From an uncultured Halomonas sp. (lineage in GTDB: Bacteria; Pseudomonadota; Gammaproteobacteria; Pseudomonadales; Halomonadaceae): a stretch of 64,000 nt of DNA. Of the stretch, positions 53,000 through 62,413 are shown in pieces. Under the pieces are notes generated by a model, which had not been told where the DNA came from, did not search any database, and saw only the letters and a list, made by a program, of their open reading frames with translations. The number at the start of each line of letters is the position of its first letter. The first letter of the stretch is position 1. The stretch covers positions 248,001-312,000 of the forward strand of contig NZ_CANMTQ010000002.1 of assembly GCF_947500835.1 (NCBI RefSeq), read 5' to 3'. The translations under genes and the position numbers were made by a program.

Positions 53000-53409
53000 A
53001 GGCGCTGATGGGCTATCTGGCCGGCTTGCTGTTCGGCCTGGGATTGGCGATTGGCGGCATGACCGATCCCGCTCGCGTAGTGGGCTTTCTGGATATTGCC
53101 GGGGCCTGGGACCCGACGCTGATCTTTGTACTCGGCGGCGCGGTAGTGACCACCTTCATCGGCTACCGGCTGGTGTTACGCCGCGACCGACCCCTGGTGG
53201 CACAAGGCTTTCAACTGCCGACCCGGCGTGACCTGGATGCACGACTGATCGGCGGTGCGGCACTATTCGGTATCGGCTGGGGGCTGTCCGGCTATTGCCC
53301 GGGGCCTGCATTTGCTTCCATCGCCGGCATCACGCCGCCTCTCATCGCCATGCTGGCGGCCATGATTGGCGGCTGGTTCCTGGCGCGCAGGCTGCCGGCG
53401 AAATCCTGA
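52996..53409 (+). CDS. YeeE/YedE family membrane protein (second half, DUF6691)
   Basis: This 137-residue protein has four helices, an N-terminal GLLFGLGLAIGGMTDPARVVG and the signature GIGWGLSGYCPGPA near 96-109 with the conserved Cys. It is the second half of the split transporter and is translationally coupled to the first by an ATGA overlap. Confidence 0.88.
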   Translation: MKALMGYLAGLLFGLGLAIGGMTDPARVVGFLDIAGAWDPTLIFVLGGAVVTTFIGYRLVLRRDRPLVAQGFQLPTRRDLDARLIGGAALFGIGWGLSGYCPGPAFASIAGITPPLIAMLAAMIGGWFLARRLPAKS

Positions 53410-53425
53410 CGCCACTGGCATCAGG

Positions 53426-54208
53426 TCACGGCTTGGGCGAGCCCATCATCTTCATCAGCTCTTCCTTTGCTGGAGCGCCCTGGGTGATCGACAACCGGTC
53501 ATTTTCACCACTATGATAAAAGGTGCTCGGCGTGGCATTCAGCCCCAGAGAGCTCATCAACTGATTGTTGGCGAGCAAGGCGTCTTCCTTGTCTCTGGGC
53601 AGTTTATCCAGCAGCACAATCTCATCACCCTGCTGATGTTCACGCAGCGCTTGGGAGGGATCGTCCGCGGCAAGCAGGGCAATCGCCTTTTGCGGACTGT
53701 CCTGCTTGAGAACACCGACCATGATATGACGCAGCTGCACCTTGCCGGCCTCCACCCAAGGCCGGGTCTGCTCGAAGAACTTGTGGCAATAAGGGCAGTT
53801 CGGGTCAGTAAAGGTGTAGAGCACCCGTTCGGCGTTATCGTCTCCATCCGCGATCCAGGTGCTCTCTTCAAGCTGTTGCCATAGCGCTGCGTCCTGGGGC
53901 CCACCCACCAGCCTGGCCAGGGGCTTGGCGGAAAGATCGTTGCCCTGGGCATCCAGCAATGTGCCGACGATGGCGTGTTGACCGTCCTCGGTGACATAGA
54001 CTGCTACTTCACGGCCCTGCACGCTGCCAGCATAGCCGGTCAACCCCGCCGGGGCCTCGAAGCGCTCGTGCACGGTCAAGCCCTGCTTTTCCAATGCCTG
54101 AATCGGTGCCGGCCATGTGGAATCGTCGTCTTGAGCGACACTGGCCAAGGGCCAGAGCAGGCCAGCCAGCGCGAGCAGCCACAAGCTGCGACACGGACGG
54201 TGGACCAT
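53426..54208 (-). CDS. dsbG: Periplasmic thiol:disulfide isomerase DsbG/DsbC family
   Basis: This 260-residue protein has a Sec signal peptide (~1-25, cut near SVAQ), a small N-terminal dimerisation domain and a thioredoxin domain with the active site CPYC (TDPNCPYCHKFF, ~137-140). The later loop NATPSTFY has the cis-proline. DsbG-type isomerases are kept reduced by DsbD, encoded directly upstream. AAGGAG precedes the start. The length matches DsbG better than DsbC. Confidence 0.88.
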   Translation of the reverse strand: MVHRPCRSLWLLALAGLLWPLASVAQDDDSTWPAPIQALEKQGLTVHERFEAPAGLTGYAGSVQGREVAVYVTEDGQHAIVGTLLDAQGNDLSAKPLARLVGGPQDAALWQQLEESTWIADGDDNAERVLYTFTDPNCPYCHKFFEQTRPWVEAGKVQLRHIMVGVLKQDSPQKAIALLAADDPSQALREHQQGDEIVLLDKLPRDKEDALLANNQLMSSLGLNATPSTFYHSGENDRLSITQGAPAKEELMKMMGSPKP

Positions 54209-54255
54209 CAGGAGCGCTCCTTTATAAACGTGATGCTCATTACTGTTTCTTCGGC

Positions 54256-56175
54256 TCAGGACGCCCCGTGGGCCTGTTCAAGCCGCTCGAGAAACGCCTC
54301 GGCGCTGATTTCACCGACGATGCGTTGACCACGGCGCTCCTGCCCATCCGGACCGATCAGCATGATCGTCGGTGGGCCCAGGACGCCATGCGCCTTGAGC
54401 ATGGCCTGGTCCGCGGCATCGTTTTCGGTCACGTCCGGGCGCAGCAGCTGCATACTCGCCAATTCCCGCTGCACCCGAGGATCACCGAACACCTCTTCCT
54501 CGATCACCTTGCAGGAAATGCACCACTCGGCGTAGTAGTCGACGAGGGTCCATTGGCCACGCTCGCCGGCAAGATCTAGCTTGCGCGACATATCGTCGAG
54601 ATCCTCCACCTCCGCGAAGCGGACCATGAAATCCTCTTCAACGGTAGCGCCTGCCGGACCCGACTGGAAAAACGCCAGAGGCCGGTAAGGGTCGTCACCG
54701 CCACCGGCGCTGCCTACAAGCATCACTGCCCCCCACAAACCCAGCACCAGACCAGCGCTGCGGGCAATCAATTGCCCCGGGCTCGGCATGGTCGCCTGAC
54801 TCGCCTGCCATAGTGCGACTGCGATACCCACCAGCCAGGCGCCCCACAGTCCCAGTTCGATGCTGCCAGGAATCACCCGGGCGATGAACCAGATGGCCAT
54901 GCCCAGCAACACGAATCCGAACAGTACCTTGACCCGGGTCATCCAGGCGCCGGGGCGGGGCAGCAAGCGTGCACCCAGCGCCCCGACCAGCAGCAGTGGT
55001 GCTCCCATGCCCAACCCCAACGCCAGAAGCGCGCTACCGCCCAGCAACGCATCGCCGCTATCGGCAATATATAAAAGCGCGCCGGCGAGAGGCGCAGTCA
55101 TGCAGGGACCGACCAATATTGCTGAGAGCATCCCCATTGCCGCAGCGCCGCCCAGAGTGCCGCCTCGCTGGCGCTGCTGCATGCTATCGAGGCGCTGACG
55201 CAATGCCTGGGGCAACTGCAGCTCGAAAAGCCCGAACATGGCCAGGGCCAGCACCACGAACAGCAGGGCAAACACTCCCAGCACCCAGGGGGTTTGCAGC
55301 ATCGCCTGCAGATTGGCGCCAGCCAGGGCGGCGATGACGCCGATCACGGCATAGGTCAGGGCCATGGGCACCACGAAGGCAATCGACAGCAACAGGCCGC
55401 GCTTGGCTCCCGCGCCGGAACCTACCACCAGGCTCGACAGGATCGGCACCATCGGCAGCACACAGGGCGTGAACGTCAACAGCAACCCCATGCCGAAAAA
55501 CGCTGCCAAGGCCCAGCCAAAGGAGGCATCGGATAGCTGCGCGGCCAGGAATTGATCTTCGCCCAGCGCGGTGCTGTTGTCTTGGGGACTTGCTACCGCA
55601 GCGCCCTGCTCGGCTTTCGGTGCAGGCTCGTCCACCGCCGGGCTACTGGCACTGGACTCGCTAGAGCCGCTGGAGCCAAACCAGGAGCTGGAACCAGAGC
55701 CGCTCAGCGAGGAGAAAAAGCCCTGCCCCGCCAAGGTGCCGTTTTCAAGGCTCATGCTGGCCAGGTCCAGGGTATCGCGCTGGGGGGCATAGCACAGGCC
55801 GTCCTTGGCACAGCCCTGCCAAGAAAGCGCCAGGCGATCCGCCTGACGAGGATCGACCTGAACCTCGATATCGTCGTAATAGACCTCGGACTCGCCGAAA
55901 TACTCATCGGTGACGATCTCACCATCGCGCAGCGAGACCGGGGCAATGGCGGAAGGCTCGCCTTCGATGCTTAGACGATGACGATAAAGATAGTAGCCTG
56001 GCGTAACCTCCCAGCGCAGAACCACCTCGCCATCCTGCTTTTCGGCGTGCAGCTTGAAGGCCTTTTCGACGGGCAGGAAATCCTGATTCGCCGCGAGCAC
56101 ACTCTGACTCAGCACCACCAATATCAACGGCAATAGAAACCGCGTAAATAAATGCGAAAGGCCGCTGCCTGGCAT
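54256..56175 (-). CDS. dsbD: Thiol:disulfide interchange protein DsbD
   Basis: This 639-residue protein has a signal sequence, the periplasmic alpha domain with the Cys pair in QGCAKDGLCYAPQ (~123-129), an eight-helix membrane domain with Cys in FTPCVLPMVP and GPCMTAPLAG, and a C-terminal thioredoxin-like gamma domain with WCISCK (~563). All three redox pairs are present. A serine-rich linker (~155-190) joins the alpha and membrane domains. AAGGAG lies 7 bases before the ATG at 56175. It transfers electrons from cytoplasmic thioredoxin to DsbG. Confidence 0.95.
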   Translation of the reverse strand: MPGSGLSHLFTRFLLPLILVVLSQSVLAANQDFLPVEKAFKLHAEKQDGEVVLRWEVTPGYYLYRHRLSIEGEPSAIAPVSLRDGEIVTDEYFGESEVYYDDIEVQVDPRQADRLALSWQGCAKDGLCYAPQRDTLDLASMSLENGTLAGQGFFSSLSGSGSSSWFGSSGSSESSASSPAVDEPAPKAEQGAAVASPQDNSTALGEDQFLAAQLSDASFGWALAAFFGMGLLLTFTPCVLPMVPILSSLVVGSGAGAKRGLLLSIAFVVPMALTYAVIGVIAALAGANLQAMLQTPWVLGVFALLFVVLALAMFGLFELQLPQALRQRLDSMQQRQRGGTLGGAAAMGMLSAILVGPCMTAPLAGALLYIADSGDALLGGSALLALGLGMGAPLLLVGALGARLLPRPGAWMTRVKVLFGFVLLGMAIWFIARVIPGSIELGLWGAWLVGIAVALWQASQATMPSPGQLIARSAGLVLGLWGAVMLVGSAGGGDDPYRPLAFFQSGPAGATVEEDFMVRFAEVEDLDDMSRKLDLAGERGQWTLVDYYAEWCISCKVIEEEVFGDPRVQRELASMQLLRPDVTENDAADQAMLKAHGVLGPPTIMLIGPDGQERRGQRIVGEISAEAFLERLEQAHGAS

Positions 56176-56442
56176 CAAGTCACTCCTTCAAAACAGACCG
56201 CTATCTCATTCGGTGCAAATAAAAACTTAAACAAGCGTTGTTGGTTTTATGAGGGGCCAATTGGCGCAGTTATAATACCATTCACTTCTGAATTTTACCT
56301 GAGACGCCTTCATCCGTCTGAAAGAGCGGCTAAATGGTAGCAGAACGTTAAAAACAGCAAGACACTCAGGGTTTAACACAACCGAGGTTATCGTGATGGC
56401 CATGACAGGCTGACAAGATAAGGAATCTAAAGAGAAACGCTT

Positions 56443-57525
56443 ATGGCAAAGCAAATGGCTCTTTCCACGTTGGCATCCAGTTCCGCGGCTACCGAACAGC
56501 GGTGTCGCATCATCGCGGATCTGGGCCTGCAGTCAGCATTGCCAGCCACGGATATCACAGCGCTTGCACCGTCGCTGGCTCACCTGATCGATGCCGGCGC
56601 CGATCGTTTGCCGTTGCCGGGTCAGGGTGACACCTTGAGCCGCTGGCAGACGCTTGCTGATGTGGCCGGTCTCGATCTTTCCCTGGTCAAGCTCTTCGAA
56701 GGCCATACCGACGCCCTGGCCATCATCGCCGAACACGACGCCTGCGCCTTGGTGCCCGCGGATGCCCGATGGGGCATGTGGGCCGCGGAGCCGCCCTTTG
56801 CACGGGTAGAAATAGAGCAATCATGCGATGCAAACGGAAATGACGTGACGATTTCCGGTCGCAAGGCCTGGTGTTCCGGCGCGCCGATCCTGACCCATGG
56901 CTTGATGACCGCCTGGCAGGATGGCGCTCAGCGTCTGGTGGCGGTGGCACTGGATCAGCCTGGTGTGAATGTCACCAGCCAAGGTTGGGAGGCGGTGGGC
57001 ATGGCCGCCACCGCCAGCGTCGAGGTGGAATTCGATCACGCTCGAGCACAGCTCATCGGCCCTGCCGGGGGCTATCTCGACCGCCCCGGGTTCTGGCAAG
57101 GGGGCGCCGGCATTGCCACCTGCTGGTTTGGCGGCGCTCGCGCCTTGGGTGAAACGCTGCGCGCTCGGGCCAAAGACAATGGCAACGCCCATCTACTGGC
57201 GCATCTGGGCGCAGTGGATGTGGCCCTGGAAAGCGCTCGAGCCACGCTGCGCGAAGCCGCAGGCTGGATCGATGCGCATCCTCGGCAGAGCGCTCAGCTT
57301 GTCGCCATGCGCGCCCGGGCCGTGATCGAACAGGTCGTGAATGAGGTGATCCATCATACTGGTCGTGCCCTGGGGGCGGGGCCCTATTGTCGTGACCCGG
57401 CTTTCGCCCAGCGCATGGCGGATCTGCCGGTGTTCCTGCGCCAAAGTCACGCCGAGCGCGATCTTGAAGCCTTGGGCCAAGAATTGGCGTCTTTGAACGC
57501 CTCGCCGTGGAGATTGATCTTGTGA
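56443..57525 (+). CDS. Acyl-CoA dehydrogenase-like flavoprotein
   Basis: This 360-residue protein resembles the acyl-CoA dehydrogenase fold: an alpha N-domain, a middle beta region with SGRKAWCSGAPILTH (~136-150) and VNVTSQGWEAVGMAATASVEVEF, and a C-terminal helical bundle. The usual catalytic Glu is not obvious, and the protein is shorter than beta-oxidation enzymes (~380-400). It is the first of four overlapping or close genes (PIG-L, methyltransferase, glycosyltransferase), so it more likely serves a biosynthetic desaturation or hydroxylation than fatty-acid breakdown. Confidence 0.82.
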   Translation: MAKQMALSTLASSSAATEQRCRIIADLGLQSALPATDITALAPSLAHLIDAGADRLPLPGQGDTLSRWQTLADVAGLDLSLVKLFEGHTDALAIIAEHDACALVPADARWGMWAAEPPFARVEIEQSCDANGNDVTISGRKAWCSGAPILTHGLMTAWQDGAQRLVAVALDQPGVNVTSQGWEAVGMAATASVEVEFDHARAQLIGPAGGYLDRPGFWQGGAGIATCWFGGARALGETLRARAKDNGNAHLLAHLGAVDVALESARATLREAAGWIDAHPRQSAQLVAMRARAVIEQVVNEVIHHTGRALGAGPYCRDPAFAQRMADLPVFLRQSHAERDLEALGQELASLNASPWRLIL

Positions 57526-58283
57526 GTACGAAAGATGACCGACGCATCGTCGGTGAAGGCACCCCCGAGAGCGATTGGGTGGCCTGGCCAGGTCTGCTTG
57601 AAATGCCCGGCATTCAAGTCGCCTCATTGGTATCGCCCGGGCGCCGCATCGTCATGGTGGCGCCACACCCGGACGATGAAATAGTAGGCTGTGCCGGCTT
57701 GCTGATGCAGCTGGCCGCCCTCGATCACGAGCTCCTAATCGTCGGTGTGACCGACGGCACCGGCAGTCATCCCGGCTCTCGTCACTGGACGCCTCAGCGC
57801 TTGGCCAAGACCCGCCCTGCAGAAAGCCTGCGTGCGCTTGAATGCCTGGGGCTTGCCGATGTGCCCATTTTGCGGCTTGGGCTGACCGATACCCGAGTAA
57901 CGCAAGAGCGAGCAGAACTTATCAGACAGCTCGACGACCGGCTCCAGCCAGAAGACATCCTGGTAACCACCTGGCGCGGCGACGGTCATCCGGACCATGA
58001 AGCTACCGGTCAGGCCTGCGCCGAGATCGCCGCTGGCAAAGGGTGTCCACTCATCGAACTGCCGGTCTGGACCTGGCACTGGGCAAGCCCGGGCGATCCT
58101 CGCGTTCCCTGGGAGCGTGCCCGCCGCGTTGAGCTCAGCCTCGATCAGTACGAGCGCAAGCGTGTCGCCCTCGATGCCCATGTCAGTCAGCTCACCGCGG
58201 ATGATTCCACCGGACAAGACCCGGTCCTGGCGCCTTTTGCGCTGGCGCGACTGCTGCGCCCTTTTGAGGTGCTTTTTCTATGA
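57522..58283 (+). CDS. PIG-L family deacetylase
   Basis: This 253-residue protein has the LmbE/PIG-L zinc motif APHPDDEIVGCAG (~49-61) and the later DGHPDHEAT (~153), expected to remove an N-acetyl group from a glucosamine-type sugar. The GTG at 57522 overlaps the preceding stop (GTGA) and follows GGAG; a GTG at 57507 is also in frame. It overlaps the methyltransferase by 4 bp. In related systems such enzymes act in mycothiol, bacillithiol or GPI-anchor synthesis, but no partner of those pathways is present. Confidence 0.88.
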   Translation: MSTKDDRRIVGEGTPESDWVAWPGLLEMPGIQVASLVSPGRRIVMVAPHPDDEIVGCAGLLMQLAALDHELLIVGVTDGTGSHPGSRHWTPQRLAKTRPAESLRALECLGLADVPILRLGLTDTRVTQERAELIRQLDDRLQPEDILVTTWRGDGHPDHEATGQACAEIAAGKGCPLIELPVWTWHWASPGDPRVPWERARRVELSLDQYERKRVALDAHVSQLTADDSTGQDPVLAPFALARLLRPFEVLFL

Positions 58284-58879
58284 GCTTCACCACGGACGAT
58301 TTCGATACGCTCTACGCTCGGGACCTCGACCCCTGGGGCTACGAGCATCATTGGTATGAGGCACGTAAGCGCGCCCTGTGCCTTGCCATGCTGACCCGGC
58401 CACATTACAAGCGTGTGTTCGAGCCGGGGTGCTCGATCGGTGTAATGAGCGAGGCGCTATCGGAGCGTTGCGACACCTTGCTAGGTTGGGATCTGAGTTC
58501 AACCGCCCTTGAAGCCGCTCGTAAGCGTCTGTCTGCGCGTGAGCATGTGACCCTGGAACAGCGTCGCCTGCCGGATGCCTGGCCCGCAGGCAAGTACGAT
58601 CTGGTGGTCTTCAGTGAGCTGGGGTATTTTCTTGATCGTTCATCGATGGACGTCGTCGTTACACGCCTCTCGGCGCTTCTTGAAGACGACGGTGAAATAC
58701 TGGCCTGCCACTGGCGCCACCCCATCGAAGGTGGCGAGCTCGATGGCGAAGCGGTACACCGCCTGATCGACGAGGGCAGTGGATTGACACGACTGAGTCA
58801 ACATCTGGAAGAAGACGTCATCATCGAACTGTGGTCGAAAGATACGAGCTCCGTGGCCCGGCGCGATGGATTGACTTGA
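58280..58879 (+). CDS. SAM-dependent methyltransferase, NodS-like
   Basis: This 199-residue protein has a Rossmann methyltransferase core with motif I FEPGCSIG near residue 49, GWDLSSTAL, and LVVFSELGYFL. The N-terminal FDTLYARDLDPWGYEHHWYE is typical of NodS, which N-methylates the deacetylated sugar of Nod factor precursors. Position directly after a deacetylase supports an N-methyltransferase acting on a freed amine. The ATGA overlap couples it to the PIG-L gene. Confidence 0.87.
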   Translation: MSFTTDDFDTLYARDLDPWGYEHHWYEARKRALCLAMLTRPHYKRVFEPGCSIGVMSEALSERCDTLLGWDLSSTALEAARKRLSAREHVTLEQRRLPDAWPAGKYDLVVFSELGYFLDRSSMDVVVTRLSALLEDDGEILACHWRHPIEGGELDGEAVHRLIDEGSGLTRLSQHLEEDVIIELWSKDTSSVARRDGLT

Positions 58880-58909
58880 GATTGTTCATCACAAGGAAGT
58901 GAGTTCACC

Positions 58910-59584
58910 ATGATCGGTATCGTCGTCCCCGTACACAATGAACAAGACTACCTGCACCGCTGCCTGCAAGCATTGACTGCCGCCGCCGAACACTTTTCTC
59001 GCACTCAGAGAGAGACGGTGGAGATCGTTCTGGTGCTGGACGCCTGCACCGACGACTCCGCGGCCATTGCCGCCACTTTTCCCGTTCAGGTAATTGAAGT
59101 CGAGCATGCCAATGTGGGCATGGCGCGACACATCGGTGCCGACTGGTTGCTCGAACGCGGAGCGCGCTGGCTAGCCTTTACCGATGCGGACAGCGAGGTC
59201 AGCCAGGATTGGTTGAGCAGCCAGTGCGATCTTGAATGCGATGCGGTGTGCGGCAACATTCGTCTAGCGCAATGGTCGAAGTTACCCGCCGTTCAGCGCA
59301 AACGCTATCTGGCTCATTTGCGCGGTAGCGACCCCCAACGCATCTATGGCGCCAATCTGGGCGTGTGCGCCAACGCCTATCGTGCGGTGGGCGGCTTCGA
59401 ACCACGCCGTTCTCACGAAGACGTGCATCTGGTACGTGCGCTCCAGGCTGGTGGCTTTCGCATCGTCTGGAACGCGGCTTCTTATGTGCTTACCAGTGCA
59501 CGAAGCACGGCGCGGGCACCGGAAGGCCTTGGCGCGCTGCTGCAATCCTTGGAAGCACGGGGAATGGAACAGGAAGGCCTGTGA
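58910..59584 (+). CDS. Family 2 glycosyltransferase
   Basis: This 224-residue protein has the GT-A fold: IVVPVHNEQDYLHRCLQ at the start, LVLDACTDD near 42 and the DxD in FTDADSEVS near 91. AAGGAAGT precedes the ATG. No membrane helix is present, so the acceptor is soluble or membrane-peripheral. It completes a four-gene set with deacetylase and methyltransferase, pointing to a small glycosylated product. Confidence 0.88.
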   Translation: MIGIVVPVHNEQDYLHRCLQALTAAAEHFSRTQRETVEIVLVLDACTDDSAAIAATFPVQVIEVEHANVGMARHIGADWLLERGARWLAFTDADSEVSQDWLSSQCDLECDAVCGNIRLAQWSKLPAVQRKRYLAHLRGSDPQRIYGANLGVCANAYRAVGGFEPRRSHEDVHLVRALQAGGFRIVWNAASYVLTSARSTARAPEGLGALLQSLEARGMEQEGL

Positions 59585-59919
59585 CCACCTATGGGGGCAT
59601 CTTATCGTTGTAACTCATTGATTCATTTATGGCTGGGCACTGCGGTATTTCACTGGGGCTGAGAATGTTTTTCAGACATAGGGGGCATTAATTAAATTAA
59701 TATCAACGGCTCTGTTATTAATGGAAAAGATAAGACTTAACCTTGTACGCTTTATCAAGTCTTAACTTGCATTAATAAACTCTATACTAATAAAACAAAG
59801 GTCGACATCATGGATTTTCATTCATTTTCTTAACAAGACGCGTAGCACCTTTTGAATAGTCGACTTACACTCAATCAAACACGACTTGCACGTCATTATC
59901 CAAAACGAGACAGGTTGCC
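59585..59919. other. AT-rich intergenic region before the chemoreceptor gene
   Basis: This 335-base region has no gene that I can support. It is AT-rich and contains the inverted repeat TAAGACTT at 59731-59738 / AAGTCTTA at 59757-59764 and a TATACT -10-like box at 59783-59788. It probably holds the promoter of the chemoreceptor. Confidence 0.45.
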
Positions 59920-61590
59920 ATGCGCAATAACCAACCCATTACCCATCGTGAATACGAAATACGCGACGATCAGAACCTGATCTCGCGCACCGACCTGAAA
60001 GGCCGTATCACCTACGCCTCCCCCACCTTCGTCGAGGTCAGTGGTTTTACACACGATGAGCTTATCGGCGCTCCACACAACCTCATTCGTCATCCAGACA
60101 TGCCCGAGGCGGCTTTCGCCAATCTGTGGGACACCATTCACAACGGCGATATATGGATCGGCATGGTCAAGAACCGGTGCAAGAATGGCGATCACTACTG
60201 GGTCCGCGCCCATGTGGTGCCGATTGTGGAAAACGGCGAGGTACAGGGTTATACCTCGGTGCGGGTCAAGCCGACCGTGGAAGAAAAAGAGTACGCCGAA
60301 CACACTTACGAACGACTGCGTAACGGCAAGGGCCATCGTATTACCCTCGACCGTGGTCGGATCGTGCGCCGGGGCATTCTTGGCAAGTTGTCGCGTTTCA
60401 ATCCGCTCAGCATCAAGAGCAATGTGCTCATGATTGCCCTGTTGGGCGTGCTGCTGTCATTTCTGGGTGAACGGCTCGGATTGCCGGGGCAACTGGCCGG
60501 CAGCCTGCTGGTGCTGACCATGGCGGGATTATGCTATCGCCGAGTCGCCAGGTCCGTGGACCGAACCCGGCGCTTTGCCATGCAGATCGCTGCAGGCAAT
60601 CTAGTGACGGAGGTGCCGCAAAAGGGCAAGGATGAGTTGGGAGAAATCATCGATGCCATGGGGATCATGCACCTCAGCCTGGGTAATATTTCTCTCGATA
60701 TCCAGAATATGCTGGACGAAGTAGATCGAGAAACCAAAAGCCTGCTGCAGATCAATGAGGATCTTGCTGCGCGCACGGAACAGCAGGCGGTATATATTCA
60801 GGAAACCGCTGCCAGCATGGAAGAGCTAACCACTACGGTGCAACAGAACTCGAGCAATACCGACATGGCGGAACAGCATGCCCAAAATGCTCGCCAGGAA
60901 GTCAGTCGCAGCGAGGAAGACGTGAGCCAGCTTGTGGAGCGCATGCAGCAGATCACCGCGAGCGCCGGCAACATGACCGAAGCCATCGATGTCATCGATT
61001 CGATCGCGTTCCAAACCAATCTGCTTGCGCTCAATGCCTCCGTAGAGGCCGCCAGAGCCGGCGAACAAGGGCGGGGCTTTGCCGTAGTGGCCCAAGAGGT
61101 GCGTCACCTGGCGGAACGTGCCTCGGTATCCGCCAAGATGATTCGTCAGCTGGTGGATGACAGTCTGGAAAACGTCGGCAAGGGCGAAAAGCAGATCAGA
61201 CAGCTGGAGTCCAACAACCAGGGCGTGATCAAGGCCGTGGCTACCATCAACCAGCTGATCGAGGAAATCTCCATTGCCTCACGAGAGCAGTCCCAAGGGC
61301 TACAGCAGATCAACACAGCCGTGGTCGAGATGGATCAAACCACCCAGCAGAACGCCTCCCGAGTACAGCACTCCACGGAGGTAAATACGCTGCTTACCGG
61401 TCAGGTTAATACGCTGAGAAACGCCATTTCTTCATTGCGGGTCGAGGGTACGGGCAAGGAACATGTCAGTCGGGAACAGCGCTTCAAGGCGCGCAAGGCC
61501 AGGCAGGAACAGGAACAGGAACACCCCGAAGAAAATCATCATTTCGATGATCATGAAGCCGCGAAGCGCTCCCTTGATCAGGTCGCCTAG
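59920..61590 (+). CDS. Aer-like methyl-accepting chemotaxis protein with PAS domain
   Basis: This 556-residue protein has an N-terminal PAS domain (~10-125) like that of Aer: [31 protein letters not shown] and [13 protein letters not shown]. One hydrophobic segment near 165-205, a HAMP region and a methyl-accepting signalling domain with the hairpin [20 protein letters not shown] near 365 follow. The PAS fits FAD-based redox or oxygen sensing. The C-terminus is His-, Glu- and Gln-rich without the CheR-binding pentapeptide. Confidence 0.9.
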   Translation: MRNNQPITHREYEIRDDQNLISRTDLKGRITYASPTFVEVSGFTHDELIGAPHNLIRHPDMPEAAFANLWDTIHNGDIWIGMVKNRCKNGDHYWVRAHVVPIVENGEVQGYTSVRVKPTVEEKEYAEHTYERLRNGKGHRITLDRGRIVRRGILGKLSRFNPLSIKSNVLMIALLGVLLSFLGERLGLPGQLAGSLLVLTMAGLCYRRVARSVDRTRRFAMQIAAGNLVTEVPQKGKDELGEIIDAMGIMHLSLGNISLDIQNMLDEVDRETKSLLQINEDLAARTEQQAVYIQETAASMEELTTTVQQNSSNTDMAEQHAQNARQEVSRSEEDVSQLVERMQQITASAGNMTEAIDVIDSIAFQTNLLALNASVEAARAGEQGRGFAVVAQEVRHLAERASVSAKMIRQLVDDSLENVGKGEKQIRQLESNNQGVIKAVATINQLIEEISIASREQSQGLQQINTAVVEMDQTTQQNASRVQHSTEVNTLLTGQVNTLRNAISSLRVEGTGKEHVSREQRFKARKARQEQEQEHPEENHHFDDHEAAKRSLDQVA

Positions 61591-61638
61591 CGACCACTCG
61601 AACTCATACCACGTCTAAACATCGCTGGCGCCGGCTTT

Positions 61639-62409
61639 CTAAAGTTGCCGCCGCCAGCGACTCTCGATCGTCTCCAACTCCGCCGGGCCATAAAGCGCCT
61701 GCTCATGCCCGCCATACAACGCCCATAGCTGGTCGCCGAAATCATAATGCCACCACTCGCTGGGCAGGTTGGTGAAGCCTTGTGCCTGCATGTGGTGATA
61801 GAGCAGACGTCGCCGGTTCCGGACCAGACGCTGGCGCTTGTCGATATCCTCACCCTGACGTTCGAGGTAGTCGCTGTGGGATGCCGGTACGGCTTCGTCG
61901 AACAGGGTGCCCATGTCGAGCAACAAGCCATCCGCGTCACACAGGGTCACATCCACCGCGCCACCCGTCAGATGCGGGCTGGGCGCGTTCGAGTCGGTGC
62001 TGGGCACGGAAACGAACTCCCGAGTGCGGGCAAGTAGCTCGTCGTCGTCGGCCTCCGGGTGACGAGCGCGTATCGCCTCGAAAAGCGTGTCGAACAGATA
62101 CTGTTGCACCCGCCAGGGGCGCCAGCCATCGAGCACCACCAGGCCGAGCCCTTCGGGCAGCGAGCGCGCCACGGCGAGCAGGCGTCGATAGACCTCCTCG
62201 CGGACATAGCAATCGCCCACCGCCCCGGGAATATCCTGCTTGGCATAGACGGGGAACGTCTTGAGCGGCTCCGGCGCCAGACTCAACGGCACCAGCGGCA
62301 CGTTATCCGCAGCGATAGGGATACGGCTCAGCGTTACCCAGTCCGGCTCGGGCCGGCTGGGAATCGGCGGTAGCTCCACGCCTGCGGAAGTAACGACAGT
62401 CTCGCTCAT
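61639..62409 (-). CDS. D-alanyl-D-alanine dipeptidase (M15D, VanX/DdpX type)
   Basis: This 256-residue zinc peptidase has the M15 motifs LDGWRPWRVQQ (~95-105), SPHLTGGAVDVTL (~146) and EWWHYDF (~221), which provide the His-Asp-His ligands and the catalytic Glu of VanX/DdpX. No signal peptide is evident, consistent with cytoplasmic D-Ala-D-Ala hydrolysis. I chose the ATG at 62409, which starts 4 bases after the TRAP permease stop; a TTG at 62421 is also in frame. Linkage to a TRAP transporter suggests use of an imported dipeptide or related compound. Confidence 0.87.
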   Translation of the reverse strand: MSETVVTSAGVELPPIPSRPEPDWVTLSRIPIAADNVPLVPLSLAPEPLKTFPVYAKQDIPGAVGDCYVREEVYRRLLAVARSLPEGLGLVVLDGWRPWRVQQYLFDTLFEAIRARHPEADDDELLARTREFVSVPSTDSNAPSPHLTGGAVDVTLCDADGLLLDMGTLFDEAVPASHSDYLERQGEDIDKRQRLVRNRRRLLYHHMQAQGFTNLPSEWWHYDFGDQLWALYGGHEQALYGPAELETIESRWRRQL

Positions 62410-62413
62410 TGCA

